A stretch of DNA of 32,656 bases from an uncultured bacterium (lineage in GTDB: Bacteria; Cyanobacteriota; Vampirovibrionia; Gastranaerophilales; Gastranaerophilaceae): positions 1 through 32,656 of the forward strand of contig URHD01000012.1 in NCBI GenBank assembly GCA_900547585.1, in the 5' to 3' direction. The first letter of the stretch is position 1. Every line of letters begins with the position of its first letter. Made by a program: the position numbers and the translations under genes. Shown piece after piece: positions 24,001 through 32,032 of the stretch. Below the pieces are notes generated by a model, which ran no database searches, was not told the DNA's origin, and saw only the letters and a program-made list of their open reading frames with translations.

Positions 24001-25458
24001 AAAAACGGCGTTTTTGATATCAGAAAACTGACCTATCTGCGTTATATGACTTCGCAGAACGACTATTCCTACCCGCTGGAAATCCTCACCGTATACGGAA
24101 AAGCCATTCGGACAAAAAACAAATTTTTCGTCAAAAATCTCCACATTTTGACAAAAAACAACGCCAATGTGAAAATCTTCAACGCATTTTTTAAAAAATC
24201 CGTGCTTAAACAGGGAATGTTCAACTGCAGCCTTGTTTTAAACGGTGACGTAAACGCACCTGATATACTGGGTTCCATAAAAATGGACAGCATTGACATG
24301 CCTTTGTACGACACGATTATCAATGACATAAACATCAACTTTGCGCCCAAAATCATTGACCTTGAATTCAGCGGAAAGAGCTATGATTCGGATTTTCTGG
24401 TGAATGCACAGGTTCAAAACAAAACGACCCTGCCCGTAACCGTTGATAATGTAAAAATAAGCTCTAAAAAGGTTAATCTCGATTCAATCATCGACTCGAT
24501 GACCAGAGTTACCCTCGGAAACATTGGCACAAGCCCCACATCAGGCAAACTTCCCGAAGAAAAGCTACAGATTTCACCCTCGGACATTATTATCAAAAAA
24601 GGCAGAATGGAGGCGGAAAATATTATCCTGCGCGGGCTTCCGGCAACGAACTATACAGGCAATTTCAACATCGGAAAAGACAATATCCTGAAAATCTCAA
24701 ACATAAATCTCAACCTTACCGACGGAACCGTTCAGGGAAGCGCTTCTTACAACTTTAAGAACGCAAAAATCACGGCAGAGCTGAGAGCCGAAAATGTAGA
24801 TGCAAATAGAGTTGCTGACGCATTTTTAGACGTAAAAAACCAGATTTTCGGCTCGGTAAACGCCTCAATCCATCTTTCCACCCACGGTGATTCAGAAGAT
24901 GAGCGTATAAAAAACGCTAACGGAAACGTTTATTTTTCAATCTTAGACGGAAAAATGCCAAAACTCGGCTCGCTTGAATATTTATTAAAAGCCGGAAACC
25001 TTATCAAAAGCGGAATTACAGGTTTAAGCATAAATAACTTCCTCGACATTATTGCACCGGTAAAAACAGGTTATTTTGATTCAATCAAGGGCTCAATCCA
25101 TCTCAAAAACGGCTCCGCAGAGAATCTCGAGATATTTTCAACCGGCAACAACCTCAGCCTTTACATAAAAGGCAAATATGATTTCCCCGAACAAAATGCG
25201 GATTTGATAGTTTTCGGACGTTTGACCAAAAAGTCGCAAAACATTCTCGGGCCCGTAGGAAACGCTTCATTTAACTCGCTTTTGAACCTTATCCCGGGAA
25301 TAAAACTCGACCGCTCTGAAAAATCAAAAATACTTACAGATTTGAACAAAATTCCCGGTGTTGAGTTCAACGACCAGACTTACCGCATTTTTTCCGCAAA
25401 AATCGACGGCGACGTCAATGGTGAAAAATATGTAACTTATTTCAAATGGATTGAATAG
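21010..25458 (+). CDS. Giant AsmA/TamB-like envelope protein
   Basis: The 1482-residue protein has an N-terminal membrane anchor at about 5-27 (IIILALAILAEMLYLFALP) and then an almost continuous run of short beta-strand repeats. It ends in an AsmA-type C-terminal region (about 1200-1460, with LNLTDGTVQGSASYNF and GKYDFPEQNADLIVFGRL). This architecture matches the repeating-beta-groove family (AsmA, YhdP, TamB), inner-membrane-anchored periplasmic bridges that move phospholipids to the outer membrane. It therefore indicates a diderm cell. A TATAAT (20976-20981) lies 28 bp before the ATG with a poor -35, and no Shine-Dalgarno site is visible. Two small membrane-protein genes follow on the same strand. 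The exact paralogue cannot be assigned. Confidence 0.85.
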   Translation: MKIIKTSLIIILALAILAEMLYLFALPPAINYALKKGIVEKIIKKETGLALKTDELKVRTTLGFNAVVEVKNAVLRDANHEKIMDSQQIKTKISIPSLIFQTPEIKNLYINRSWVRISRDEKNDIYLGTYKLDKNQKIKLKLKNFRGEITNTSIIYKDLPTNDEITCRINFHVKKYRENKYLNTDFFAKIYHEANESSVQFHVDSRLPLLKHLEKASITGSVENLDISAYSELISIYAPEVTGLKGIIRAVFYTKTTENDKNKLCLVAHVKDLGIFMKNPDDSIRADRTTDVKFEGFANEKDLNISKLDVYGYDWQTKITGIVKKIGKKTPVLDLNVKIPKSNTHSLVALLPNVPDTDNATRKLKKYGVFGEIEADLKVKGNPERPDIFGKMLLSDLYILYYDPLIPKCRIDMEFKGQFFDLYTKVFARKDQFVEIKGSADNWLGGKGNFHIVSSPVVDLKTAHRLLLPVHDVVGFDLGPLPYMTLSGIGNIDLKVHGTVVDGFANGYFNFKNTDAQIDGYNFKLLNAAGHLDFKEKDMFFETTQGKIKNSAVKITGNADLTGNVDFKVKSDSFDISELLSIAKTSKNLKRKAELLAPVEKAGGNCSVELEIKGFGRDFIKVMEKAVISGKISFKNNSAKSVFAPIEAKKINGIANFNNDDWNADLNTEILSSKFFVKAKSYKNELFASISAPSLNLDAILNSPALRIYEKGDFKSFPPTNSVMELKADYKGSAKKIEKNKIKMKGTFKPSSGSESPFVISSGSVELFDGDLSVKNFRAKVFNSTAKLHGKIIRVFSEKPVYNYDLSVMNFDVANFERLKTMHFMPQYMQKILNTYEKYAGRADVNLTCRNNSNRGKVKLQQIAFVQKSLQIPINVDSGEIHVDGDKILLKSINAKFDNNPIFMNSSVTNLAKNPGFNGYITTKLTESFINKYVNSSLTYPLKIKGDITFTSEFSGDERGITVKPVIKLNEDADIYYMGSSLGDTTDKREITGNIHIKNGVFDIRKLTYLRYMTSQNDYSYPLEILTVYGKAIRTKNKFFVKNLHILTKNNANVKIFNAFFKKSVLKQGMFNCSLVLNGDVNAPDILGSIKMDSIDMPLYDTIINDININFAPKIIDLEFSGKSYDSDFLVNAQVQNKTTLPVTVDNVKISSKKVNLDSIIDSMTRVTLGNIGTSPTSGKLPEEKLQISPSDIIIKKGRMEAENIILRGLPATNYTGNFNIGKDNILKISNINLNLTDGTVQGSASYNFKNAKITAELRAENVDANRVADAFLDVKNQIFGSVNASIHLSTHGDSEDERIKNANGNVYFSILDGKMPKLGSLEYLLKAGNLIKSGITGLSINNFLDIIAPVKTGYFDSIKGSIHLKNGSAENLEIFSTGNNLSLYIKGKYDFPEQNADLIVFGRLTKKSQNILGPVGNASFNSLLNLIPGIKLDRSEKSKILTDLNKIPGVEFNDQTYRIFSAKIDGDVNGEKYVTYFKWIE

Positions 25459-25547
25459 GTAAATTTTTATTAACCTGACATAAAAAAACAGCAAAAAAAT
25501 AAATTTTAGGGTGTTTAACCATTGCGGTACAAGGTGAAAGAGAAGAA

Positions 25548-25775
25548 ATGAACATTCCGGTAATCAACCCCGTATCTTTTTCTGAAAGCAGGCAGGAACG
25601 GCTGCAAAAAATGGCTCGCTACTATGAAACCCGCGAGGACTACGGAAAAAATTCCGAAGAAATCAAAGGTCAAAAACGCCGCGCCAGAATCCTTATCGGT
25701 TCGTGCGTGAGCGGGGGGTTTCTGGGCGTTATTACTTATGCTATTGTTAAAATAATGAAAAATAAAGTCGTATAA
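25548..25775 (+). CDS. Small single-TM protein, unknown
   Basis: The 75-residue protein begins MNIPVINPVSFSES, has a charged amphipathic middle (ESRQERLQKMARYYETRED) and ends with one hydrophobic segment (about 49-68, LIGSCVSGGFLGVITYAIV) and a basic tail. It is probably an inner-membrane protein with a cytoplasmic N-terminus. AAGGTG and GAGAAG precede the ATG. It lies 10 bp before the next gene, so the two are likely co-transcribed and may act together. No family recognised. Confidence 0.65.
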   Translation: MNIPVINPVSFSESRQERLQKMARYYETREDYGKNSEEIKGQKRRARILIGSCVSGGFLGVITYAIVKIMKNKVV

Positions 25776-25785
25776 CGGGGCAAAA

Positions 25786-26574
25786 ATGATTTCAGCAGTA
25801 AAATTCGGGCAAACCACAGCGCAAACCGGACAAAAATCCACTCCCAAAACAACCTCAGAACGTCAGGATTCACCTAAAACACCCTATTTTAAAAGCAAAA
25901 CAGCCAGAACTGCAGCAATTTCAACAGGTTCGGTTCTCGGGGCAGCGATTTTATTTTTAGCCGGAAAAGTGCTCTACAATCGTCCGACAAAAGCGGATAA
26001 AGTACTAAAAGCAGCTCTGGAGAAGAAATATGCACCCATTTCTGAGGCAATCGGCAATATAAAACAAGAAATCAACACATATCTTGACACTTATCACCAA
26101 AAAACGCAGGAATACCTCAAGCCGCTTGATGAAAATCTTGAAAAACTTTTCAAAATTCCGCTCGAAATCAACAAAGAAAACGCAGAAAAAATTCTTGACA
26201 ACCTTAAAGAATACCAAAAATCAAAAAACTTCATATTTTCAGAAGGAAAAGTTGCAGAAATCAATTCCCTTAGCGAAAAAAGCGGCAGTTCAATACTGAA
26301 AAAAGCAAAGAAAATAAAAAAGGATTGCTCTGATTTTCTGGAGTTTGCAAAACCCGAAAATCAGCCCAAAACCCGTCATTCAAAGAAAATAATCGAAGAA
26401 TTCAAGAACAAAGCGGAAAATGATTTACGTTTTGCCGACCTAACAGCATTAACCTATAAATATCGTCCTGAAAGCCTATCGCTGGATTTTAAGGAGAGCC
26501 TTTTAAACAGGCAGCTCAAAGAAGCTGACAGAATCAACGAAATTCTTATAAAAATTAATCAGGTTAATAACTAA
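25786..26574 (+). CDS. One-TM coiled-coil protein, lineage-specific unknown
   Basis: The 262-residue protein starts MISAVKFGQTTAQ, followed by a Thr/Gln/Lys-rich linker and one hydrophobic segment (about 45-65, AISTGSVLGAAILFLAG). A long Lys/Glu-rich helical region has coiled-coil character to the end. The plan resembles the first part of the 565-residue protein at 12421-14118. Upstream is GGGGC at poor spacing, so translational coupling to the 75-residue gene is likely. It ends 3 bp from the convergent phosphoesterase gene, with no terminator visible. Function unknown. Confidence 0.7.
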   Translation: MISAVKFGQTTAQTGQKSTPKTTSERQDSPKTPYFKSKTARTAAISTGSVLGAAILFLAGKVLYNRPTKADKVLKAALEKKYAPISEAIGNIKQEINTYLDTYHQKTQEYLKPLDENLEKLFKIPLEINKENAEKILDNLKEYQKSKNFIFSEGKVAEINSLSEKSGSSILKKAKKIKKDCSDFLEFAKPENQPKTRHSKKIIEEFKNKAENDLRFADLTALTYKYRPESLSLDFKESLLNRQLKEADRINEILIKINQVNN

Positions 26575-26577
26575 AAT

Positions 26578-27426
26578 TTAGAATGCCTCCTTAAAAGCAC
26601 CGTTAATTTTGAAATTTGCAGGCGCGCAAAGCGGTGTTTTATCATAATCAATCCTCATAACGCCGTAATAGTATGGTTCTTCATAAAGCGCCGGCACTGA
26701 AAAATGATAAACGCCTTTTTCGTCCTGTTTTATGCTTGCGTAGTGATAGTGCCCCGAAACGACCATCAAAATATTGTTATGGCGATTCAAAACATCCTGA
26801 TATTCACGCTCGTTTATGATATTTGCCCTTTCATTCGGCACAGGTTCAAAAGCGGGAACATGCTGGAAAATTATAACCTTTTTATTTTTGTATTTTTTCA
26901 AAGTTTCATCAAGCCAGCTCAAAGTCTCCTGTGTAAAATATCCATGCGGCCCGAACATGCCCGGAGAAACGCTGTCAACAACAACAGCCGTAATATCCGA
27001 AGTCGGGTGGAACACGTAATTAGGAGTATATTTTTTCTGATTCGGGTTGTAGGCGGAAACGATTTGCCCGAACTCCTCACGATTCATTCCTGAATATTTA
27101 TAAGAGTCATGATTGCCGACAACTATGTAATACGGCGATTTTATAGGGCTTATAGCCGTTAAAAAACCCTTTAAAAGCGGCGATTTGGACCTGTCAACAT
27201 TATCACCCAGAAAAACAACAAAATCGGGTTTTTCTTCGTTCATACGCTGAACAGCACCTTTCAAAATCTTTTTTGCATCTGCTTTTGCACCTTTTGAGCT
27301 GCCATCGTTGTAATGTACGTCAGAAATTACCGCAAAATTCACGGATTTCGCGAATACAGGGGCGATTGCCAGTACAAACAGAACAAAAAACGCTAATAGT
27401 TTATAAAAAGCAGTTTTTTTCATCAT
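26578..27426 (-). CDS. Secreted calcineurin-like metallophosphoesterase
   Basis: The 282-residue protein has a clear signal peptide (about 1-26, ending APVFA). All metal-site motifs of the calcineurin-like fold follow: SDVH (Asp36, His38), GDNVD (Asp75), GNHD (105-107), a QHVPAF histidine and GHYH. It would act in the periplasm or outside the cell on phosphate mono- or diesters. The substrate is unknown; purple-acid-phosphatase- or CpdA-like activities are possible. Its ATGA start overlaps the deoC stop by 4 bp, so it is translationally coupled to deoC. That suggests, but does not prove, a nucleotide or deoxyribose-phosphate scavenging role. Confidence 0.88.
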   Translation of the reverse strand: MMKKTAFYKLLAFFVLFVLAIAPVFAKSVNFAVISDVHYNDGSSKGAKADAKKILKGAVQRMNEEKPDFVVFLGDNVDRSKSPLLKGFLTAISPIKSPYYIVVGNHDSYKYSGMNREEFGQIVSAYNPNQKKYTPNYVFHPTSDITAVVVDSVSPGMFGPHGYFTQETLSWLDETLKKYKNKKVIIFQHVPAFEPVPNERANIINEREYQDVLNRHNNILMVVSGHYHYASIKQDEKGVYHFSVPALYEEPYYYGVMRIDYDKTPLCAPANFKINGAFKEAF

Positions 27427-28082
27427 TCATCTCCTTTGACGATTTGAACACCCGAGCTAGTGCCAAGGCGCGCGGCACCGGTTTTTATAAGCGCGAGGGC
27501 TTTTTCTCTGTCACGGATTCCGCCAGAGGCTTTTACACCGAGCCCGTATGGCGCAACAATTTTGTACATTAGTTCAACATCCTCAATCTTTGCTCCGACG
27601 CCGTTTTTCACGAATCCTGTCGATGTTTTTACAAAATCTGCCCCAGCTGACGCACAAATTTCACAAGCTTTTTGAATTTCATCTTTTTCCAGCAAATCCG
27701 TTTCAAGAATAACTTTCAAAACGCGGTTTTTGCAGGCTTTTCTGACAGTTTCTATATCAGATTTCACCAGAGGATAATTTTTGTCTTTTAATGCGCCAAC
27801 ATTCAAAACCATGTCTATTTCATCCGCGCCGTCTGCAATTGCGGTTTCAGCTTCAAACGCTTTTACTGTTGAAACGCTTGCTCCGAGCGGGAATCCCACA
27901 ACTGTAACGACTTTGACATTTGAGCCTCTCAATTTTTCTTTTGCGAGCGCAACATTGCATGGATTTATGCAAACACCTTTAAATCCGTACTCTTTTGCCT
28001 CCTCAAAAAGCTTCAAAAGCGCTTCTTTCGAGGCATCCTGTTTTAATAATGTATGTTCGATGTATTTTGAAAGGTCTTCCAT
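27423..28082 (-). CDS. deoC: Deoxyribose-phosphate aldolase
   Basis: The 219-residue TIM-barrel enzyme cleaves 2-deoxyribose-5-phosphate to glyceraldehyde-3-phosphate and acetaldehyde. Matching blocks are VVTVVGFPLGA, EIDMVLNVGALK, KVILETDLL and FVKTSTGF, with the C-terminal VKASGGIRD containing the proton-relay/Schiff-base lysine region. It is of normal short bacterial length. GGAG lies upstream of the ATG. An 85-bp gap with hairpins separates it from recO upstream, and it overlaps the secreted phosphoesterase gene downstream by 4 bp. Confidence 0.95.
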   Translation of the reverse strand: MEDLSKYIEHTLLKQDASKEALLKLFEEAKEYGFKGVCINPCNVALAKEKLRGSNVKVVTVVGFPLGASVSTVKAFEAETAIADGADEIDMVLNVGALKDKNYPLVKSDIETVRKACKNRVLKVILETDLLEKDEIQKACEICASAGADFVKTSTGFVKNGVGAKIEDVELMYKIVAPYGLGVKASGGIRDREKALALIKTGAARLGTSSGVQIVKGDE

Positions 28083-28117
28083 TTTTTTCTCCGATTATTT
28101 TTAGACTTATACTTTGA

Positions 28118-28174
28118 CCGACTTCGTCGGGGATTCCCTTTTTTCAAGGGAATGACATCGATTTTTGTTATTCC
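28118..28174. repeat. REP-like cluster of hairpins between recO and deoC
   Basis: Three palindromes lie together: CCGAC-TTC-GTCGG (28118-28130), ATTCCCTT-TTTTC-AAGGGAAT (28133-28153) and GGAATGACA/TGTTATTCC (28149-28157 with 28166-28174, one mismatch that is G-U on the plus strand). The last two share bases and are alternatives. The last arm overlaps the recO stop codon, and a CCGG/CCGG pair follows within recO. No T-run follows in the direction of transcription, so it is not a typical terminator. Confidence 0.55.
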
Positions 28175-28989
28175 GGGCTCAATTCCGGCTCTTTGGCAAC
28201 GCCGGTCATAATTTTTGTTTCTGTTTTAAAATCTGCCATATCGAGCATTTGTGACGATTTGATTTTCTTTGGCGAGTGCTGCTCAACATGGGATTTTAAA
28301 AGCTTGAAGCAAAAATCGCAAACTTTTTCGTTAGCAAGCTCGTCATATCGCGATTTTGTGTCGTAATCGAGCTGCAAAAGCGCAGTCAGAAAGCCTCTAA
28401 GCTTGTTATGCAGCCTGATTGTCCCACACAACGGCCCTGCACAGTCCCTGCAAACGATTCCGCCCTGCGCAGCCGAATAATAAATTTCATCTTCTTTAGG
28501 CTCACATCCGCAAACTACGCAGTTTTCAAGCTCCATGGAATATCCCGCAATATGGGTGAGTTTTAACTGGAATTTCAGCACGGAAATCAAGAGTTCAACC
28601 TTGTTTTGGGCCTTTGAAATGCTCTGGAGCGTCATATAAAGCAGGTCATAAATCTCCTCGCTGTTCGGGTCGTTTTCAATCCCGAAGCTGTGCACGATTT
28701 CAGAGCAATAAATCGAATAAAACAGTTTATTCATGTCATTTCTTGTGTTTTTAAAGGTGTTTATCGCCTCAGCCTGACAGATTGTGTCGAGATTTTTGCC
28801 TTTGTGCAGCATGAGCTTGTTCGCAATGAGCATATCCATTCTTCCGCCGAGTTTGCTGGTGGATTTTTTCACGCCTTTTGCGACCCCGCGGATAATACCC
28901 TTGTCTTTTGAATACATGACGATGATTTTATCCGATTCGCTCAGGTTGTATGATTTAAGGTTTATTGCGTCTGTGGTGAAGTTTTGCAT
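28168..28989 (-). CDS. recO: DNA repair protein RecO
   Basis: The 273-residue protein has the N-terminal OB fold expected of RecO (TTDAINLKSYNLSESDKI and IRGVAKGVKKSTSKLGG) and a central helical domain. A zinc-binding cysteine set, CVVCGC and CRDC, sits around residues 160-185. RecO loads RecA onto SSB-coated single-stranded DNA with RecR. It starts 8 bp after the pilT stop on the same strand, so it is probably in the pilT transcript. The last ~10 residues (AKEPELSPE) are encoded by sequence that forms part of a palindromic REP-like cluster, and may be an acquired tail. Confidence 0.92.
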   Translation of the reverse strand: MQNFTTDAINLKSYNLSESDKIIVMYSKDKGIIRGVAKGVKKSTSKLGGRMDMLIANKLMLHKGKNLDTICQAEAINTFKNTRNDMNKLFYSIYCSEIVHSFGIENDPNSEEIYDLLYMTLQSISKAQNKVELLISVLKFQLKLTHIAGYSMELENCVVCGCEPKEDEIYYSAAQGGIVCRDCAGPLCGTIRLHNKLRGFLTALLQLDYDTKSRYDELANEKVCDFCFKLLKSHVEQHSPKKIKSSQMLDMADFKTETKIMTGVAKEPELSPE

Positions 28990-28997
28990 TTTTATGC

Positions 28998-30113
28998 CTA
29001 ATAGTTGATATTGAACCTGTCAATCGTTCCATGGTAAGCGCCGCGGAGCATCTGGTTCATTTCGACCTTGTTATCGCTCACGTCGAGCGCGGTTTCCTGC
29101 GTAATCAAGCCCTCTTTTATGAGCTGGAGCAAGGACATGTTCATCGTAATCATATCGTTGTAGCTGCCTTTTTTAACAAGGTCATAAACCTGTTCAAGTT
29201 CGTCGCGGATGATAAAATCCTTGATTGTCGGCGTTACAACCATAATTTCGCACGCCGGAATGCGTCCGTGACCATCTTTTTTCTGGATAAGCTTTTGTGC
29301 AACACAGCCGCGAAGGGTTTCGGCGAGCTGTTTTCGGATATTGTCACGGTCTTTTATGTCGTACATGTTTACGATTCTGTTAACGGTTTGGATTGCGTCG
29401 TTCGTGTGCAGGGAGGCGATTACGAGGTGACCGGTTTCTGAAGCCTTGAGAGCACTGGTCATGGTTTCAATATCTCTGATTTCACCGATTAAAATCACGT
29501 CAGGATCCTGCCTGAGCGCATATTTTACACCGTCAGGGAAAGAAGTCGTATCGATTTCGACCTGACGCTGGGTAATTATGCATTTTTTGTTCGAATAAAT
29601 GTATTCAATCGGATCTTCGATTGTGATGATGTGTTTTTGTTCACGAGTATTAATAAGGTCGATTAAGGAGGCGATTGTTGTGGATTTTCCGCATCCTGTC
29701 GGGCCTGTGACGAGAACAATGCCGTTATGAAATTTAGAAAACGCCTCAAGGCTGGGCGGGAGCTTCAGTTCTTTAAAAGTCGGGATTTCGTAAGGAATAA
29801 TACGGAAAACCAGCGAAGTATTGCCCAGCTGGCGCCCGAGGTTTATCCTGAAACGGGAAACACCTTTAATTTCATAAGAAAAATCCAAATCAAACGCTGA
29901 CTGAACCTTTGTGCGCAGATATTTGGGCAAAACAATATTCAAAACCCTTGAAATATCCTTTTCTGTGACAAGCGGGAGTTCTTTTTTTACGATTTTGCCG
30001 TCAATTCTCACGACAGGCACCTCGCCAATCCGCAAATGCACGTCAGACGCGCCCTCTTTTACCGCATTTGTTAAAAACTCGTTTATATCAAAAGTGCTTT
30101 CAATTACAGACAT
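28998..30113 (-). CDS. pilT: Type IV pilus retraction ATPase PilT
   Basis: The 371-residue secretion ATPase has Walker A GPTGCGKST (137-145), the Asp box around 163-172 (ITIEDPIEYI), Walker B DVILIGEIRD (205-214) and the His box HLVIASLHTNDA (229-240). The N-terminal PAS-like domain starts GASDVHLRIGEVP, typical of PilT. It powers pilus retraction in twitching motility or DNA uptake from the cytoplasmic face. It has a strong ribosome site (AGGAGGAG) and its own promoter, and is followed closely by recO. No other pilus gene is in the window. A PilT paralogue such as PilU is the alternative. Confidence 0.94.
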   Translation of the reverse strand: MSVIESTFDINEFLTNAVKEGASDVHLRIGEVPVVRIDGKIVKKELPLVTEKDISRVLNIVLPKYLRTKVQSAFDLDFSYEIKGVSRFRINLGRQLGNTSLVFRIIPYEIPTFKELKLPPSLEAFSKFHNGIVLVTGPTGCGKSTTIASLIDLINTREQKHIITIEDPIEYIYSNKKCIITQRQVEIDTTSFPDGVKYALRQDPDVILIGEIRDIETMTSALKASETGHLVIASLHTNDAIQTVNRIVNMYDIKDRDNIRKQLAETLRGCVAQKLIQKKDGHGRIPACEIMVVTPTIKDFIIRDELEQVYDLVKKGSYNDMITMNMSLLQLIKEGLITQETALDVSDNKVEMNQMLRGAYHGTIDRFNINY

Positions 30114-30129
30114 ATTCTCCTCCTGTTAT

Positions 30130-30158
30130 ATTTTAGCTTATATCGGCAAAAAGCACAA
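30130..30158 (-). promoter_or_regulatory. pilT promoter
   Basis: On the minus strand TTGTGC (30153-30158), 17 bp, TAAAAT (30130-30135). AGGAGGAG follows just before the ATG at 30113. The rest of the 129-bp gap to tcdA has no feature that I can name. Confidence 0.55.
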
Positions 30159-30242
30159 CAAATATGAAATCTCGTAACACCTACCCTCACACGCACCGCA
30201 AATAGCAGCAGAAAGGGTAATAGGCGGATTTTTAGCAAACTC

Positions 30243-30989
30243 TTAATCCAAAAGCCGCTCAAGCACATAATACCCCATAAAATACCCAGCAACTGCGGGC
30301 ACAAAGGGGGTTGAGGCGGGAGAAAATTTAGTAAACTCGAAAATTTCGCCATCAGGGGTTTCGATTTTCTCGTGATTTTCGATTTTTTCAAGACTATGAG
30401 GTCTTTCACGGCTCGCAACCGCTGCGATTCCGCTTTCCACGCCCTGTTTTTTGAGCTGATAAATCACATTTTTCGTGAAAGTACATTTTGTATTCTGCAA
30501 TTCCGAAATATCCGTAATATAAAGCGCCGTCGGGTCTTTCCGATTGCCGGCTCCCATTGAAGTTATGACAGGAATGCCGTGTTTTTTACAAAAAACAAGA
30601 AGTTCGATTTTTGAGCGCATTGTGTCGATTGCATCTACGACATAATCGGGTTTTGCCGCAAAAATCGCCTCCTCAAGCCGTGAATTATAAAAATTATCTA
30701 CGGTTTTCAGGTTAATTTCAGGATTTATATCTTTCAGGCGCGCCTCGAAAAGTTCTGTTTTCTTTTTTCCGATGGTTGAATGCAAAGCAATAATCTGGCG
30801 GTTAATATTGCTTTCAGAAACCGTATCAAAATCGACAACTGTAAAATTCCCGACGCCGGCTCTGGCAAGCGATTCCAGAACAAATCCACCAACCCCGCCT
30901 GCGCCAAAAACCGTAACATGCCTGGATTTTAGGGCGTTTTGTGCTTTTTTGCCCCATATAAGTTCGTTTCTTGAAAAGATTTCTGACAT
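30243..30989 (-). CDS. tcdA: tRNA threonylcarbamoyladenosine dehydratase (TcdA-type ThiF fold)
   Basis: The 248-residue E1-like enzyme has the nucleotide motif GAGGVGGFVLESLARAG, then VVDFDTVSESNINRQ and the block VVDAIDTMRSKIELL with SMGAGNRKDPTAL. These follow the TcdA/YgdL pattern rather than MoeB or ThiF, which carry extra zinc cysteines. It cyclises t6A to ct6A at tRNA position 37, using ATP. A C-terminal hydrophobic segment (FVPAVAGYFMGYYVLERLL) is typical of the family. Its start overlaps the stop of the 109-residue gene by one base, giving a coupled pair. Confidence 0.9.
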   Translation of the reverse strand: MSEIFSRNELIWGKKAQNALKSRHVTVFGAGGVGGFVLESLARAGVGNFTVVDFDTVSESNINRQIIALHSTIGKKKTELFEARLKDINPEINLKTVDNFYNSRLEEAIFAAKPDYVVDAIDTMRSKIELLVFCKKHGIPVITSMGAGNRKDPTALYITDISELQNTKCTFTKNVIYQLKKQGVESGIAAVASRERPHSLEKIENHEKIETPDGEIFEFTKFSPASTPFVPAVAGYFMGYYVLERLLD

Positions 30990-31318
30990 TATTTTTTCAC
31001 CGAGGAGCAGATACCTTCCATAACGTTCAAATAGTCATTTTCAGGTAAAGTCGAAACCGCACGGATTGCGTTTTTAAGATGCGGAGTCCTGTCATACCAG
31101 CGGCGCGAATGCCCGGAGGACTGATAAAGCCCCAGAACCCTTTCCACGCCTATGCTTACAGGTGCTTCGTCATTTTCTTTGTTCACATTTTTAATGGCAG
31201 TTGCCACGTCAATTATGTCTTTTGAAAACTTTTTCTGCAAATCTTTATTCAAATCTTTTAAAAGAGCCAATGCTTTTGAGGTTTCTTCGTATTTGTCGTA
31301 CCAGCGCTTGTTTTCCAC
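30989..31318 (-). CDS. Small protein of 109 residues with two RWYD motifs, unknown
   Basis: The start is GTG at 31316-31318 (read on the minus strand), with GGGAGG 8 bp upstream, so this non-ATG start is well supported. The protein is charged and helical, with no TM segment or signal. The motif RWYD occurs twice: KRWYDKYEE at the N-terminus and RRWYDRTPH near residue 75. The gene is coupled to tcdA by a one-base stop/start overlap and has its own promoter after bioY. I recognise no family; the coupling hints at a shared transcript only. Confidence 0.75.
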   Translation of the reverse strand: MENKRWYDKYEETSKALALLKDLNKDLQKKFSKDIIDVATAIKNVNKENDEAPVSIGVERVLGLYQSSGHSRRWYDRTPHLKNAIRAVSTLPENDYLNVMEGICSSVKK

Positions 31319-31343
31319 AATAAAATCCTCCCGATGATAATAT

Positions 31344-31372
31344 ATTTTATACTATTTCGGGATTTTGGGCAA
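31344..31372 (-). promoter_or_regulatory. Promoter of the 109-residue gene and tcdA
   Basis: On the minus strand TTGCCC (31367-31372), 17 bp, TAAAAT (31344-31349), directly after the bioY stop codon. GGGAGG (31327-31332) follows. Confidence 0.4.
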
Positions 31373-32032
31373 TTACCCCATAGAAATCCACAAAATCTGC
31401 TTCACAGGACGGGAAATCAAAATCGCAAGGAACCCGAAAACAAAATCATACACCATTTTCACTCCGCTTTGCATATAAATCCATCCAGCAACATTTGAAA
31501 ACGCGTCACGATGTATAATCGCCATCAGCATTAAATAAAAAACCCCGACAATATGAATTGTCAAAACGCCCAGCAGCGAGGCTTTTGCAATATTGCCATA
31601 GGAAAATTTATCTTTCAAAAGGAAAGCAACAATGAAAATTGCGGGTATATAAGCCAGAATATAGCCGAAATTGTACTCAAAAAGGTACTTAATCCCGCCG
31701 CCCAGTGCAAAAATCGGAAACGCAAACAGTCCCAGCAGAATATAAATCACAACAGACAAAATCCCGAACCTTTTACCTATCAAAGCAGCAATAAAAAAGA
31801 TAACAGGCACCTGCGGAACGTATGAATAGTGTTTAAGAAAGAGAAATTTCCCGCTCTCAGGGTCAGGCAGACCTATCATGTAATGCGAAAAATCAATCTG
31901 CGTAAAAGTCGCAATAACAATCAAAAACACGCACCATCCCATAACAACGAGCGTTCCGAGAGTGAGCCTCGTTTTTTTATTCGCTGCGTTGAAGTCTTCG
32001 AGTTCCTGTTTTAGTCGTTTTGTGTTATTCAT
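31373..32032 (-). CDS. bioY: Biotin transporter S component BioY
   Basis: The 219-residue protein has about six membrane helices and the BioY-type text SYVPQVPVIFFIAALIGKRF, followed by ILLGLFAFPIFALGGG. BioY is the substrate-binding S component of ECF biotin uptake and works with EcfA/EcfT, which are not in this window. A charged N-terminal tail (about 25 residues, KRLKQELEDFN) is longer than usual. Its start overlaps the rimI stop by 8 bp, so the two are co-transcribed. A biotin need would fit use of biotin in acetyl-CoA carboxylase for the FabI pathway. Confidence 0.85.
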   Translation of the reverse strand: MNNTKRLKQELEDFNAANKKTRLTLGTLVVMGWCVFLIVIATFTQIDFSHYMIGLPDPESGKFLFLKHYSYVPQVPVIFFIAALIGKRFGILSVVIYILLGLFAFPIFALGGGIKYLFEYNFGYILAYIPAIFIVAFLLKDKFSYGNIAKASLLGVLTIHIVGVFYLMLMAIIHRDAFSNVAGWIYMQSGVKMVYDFVFGFLAILISRPVKQILWISMG

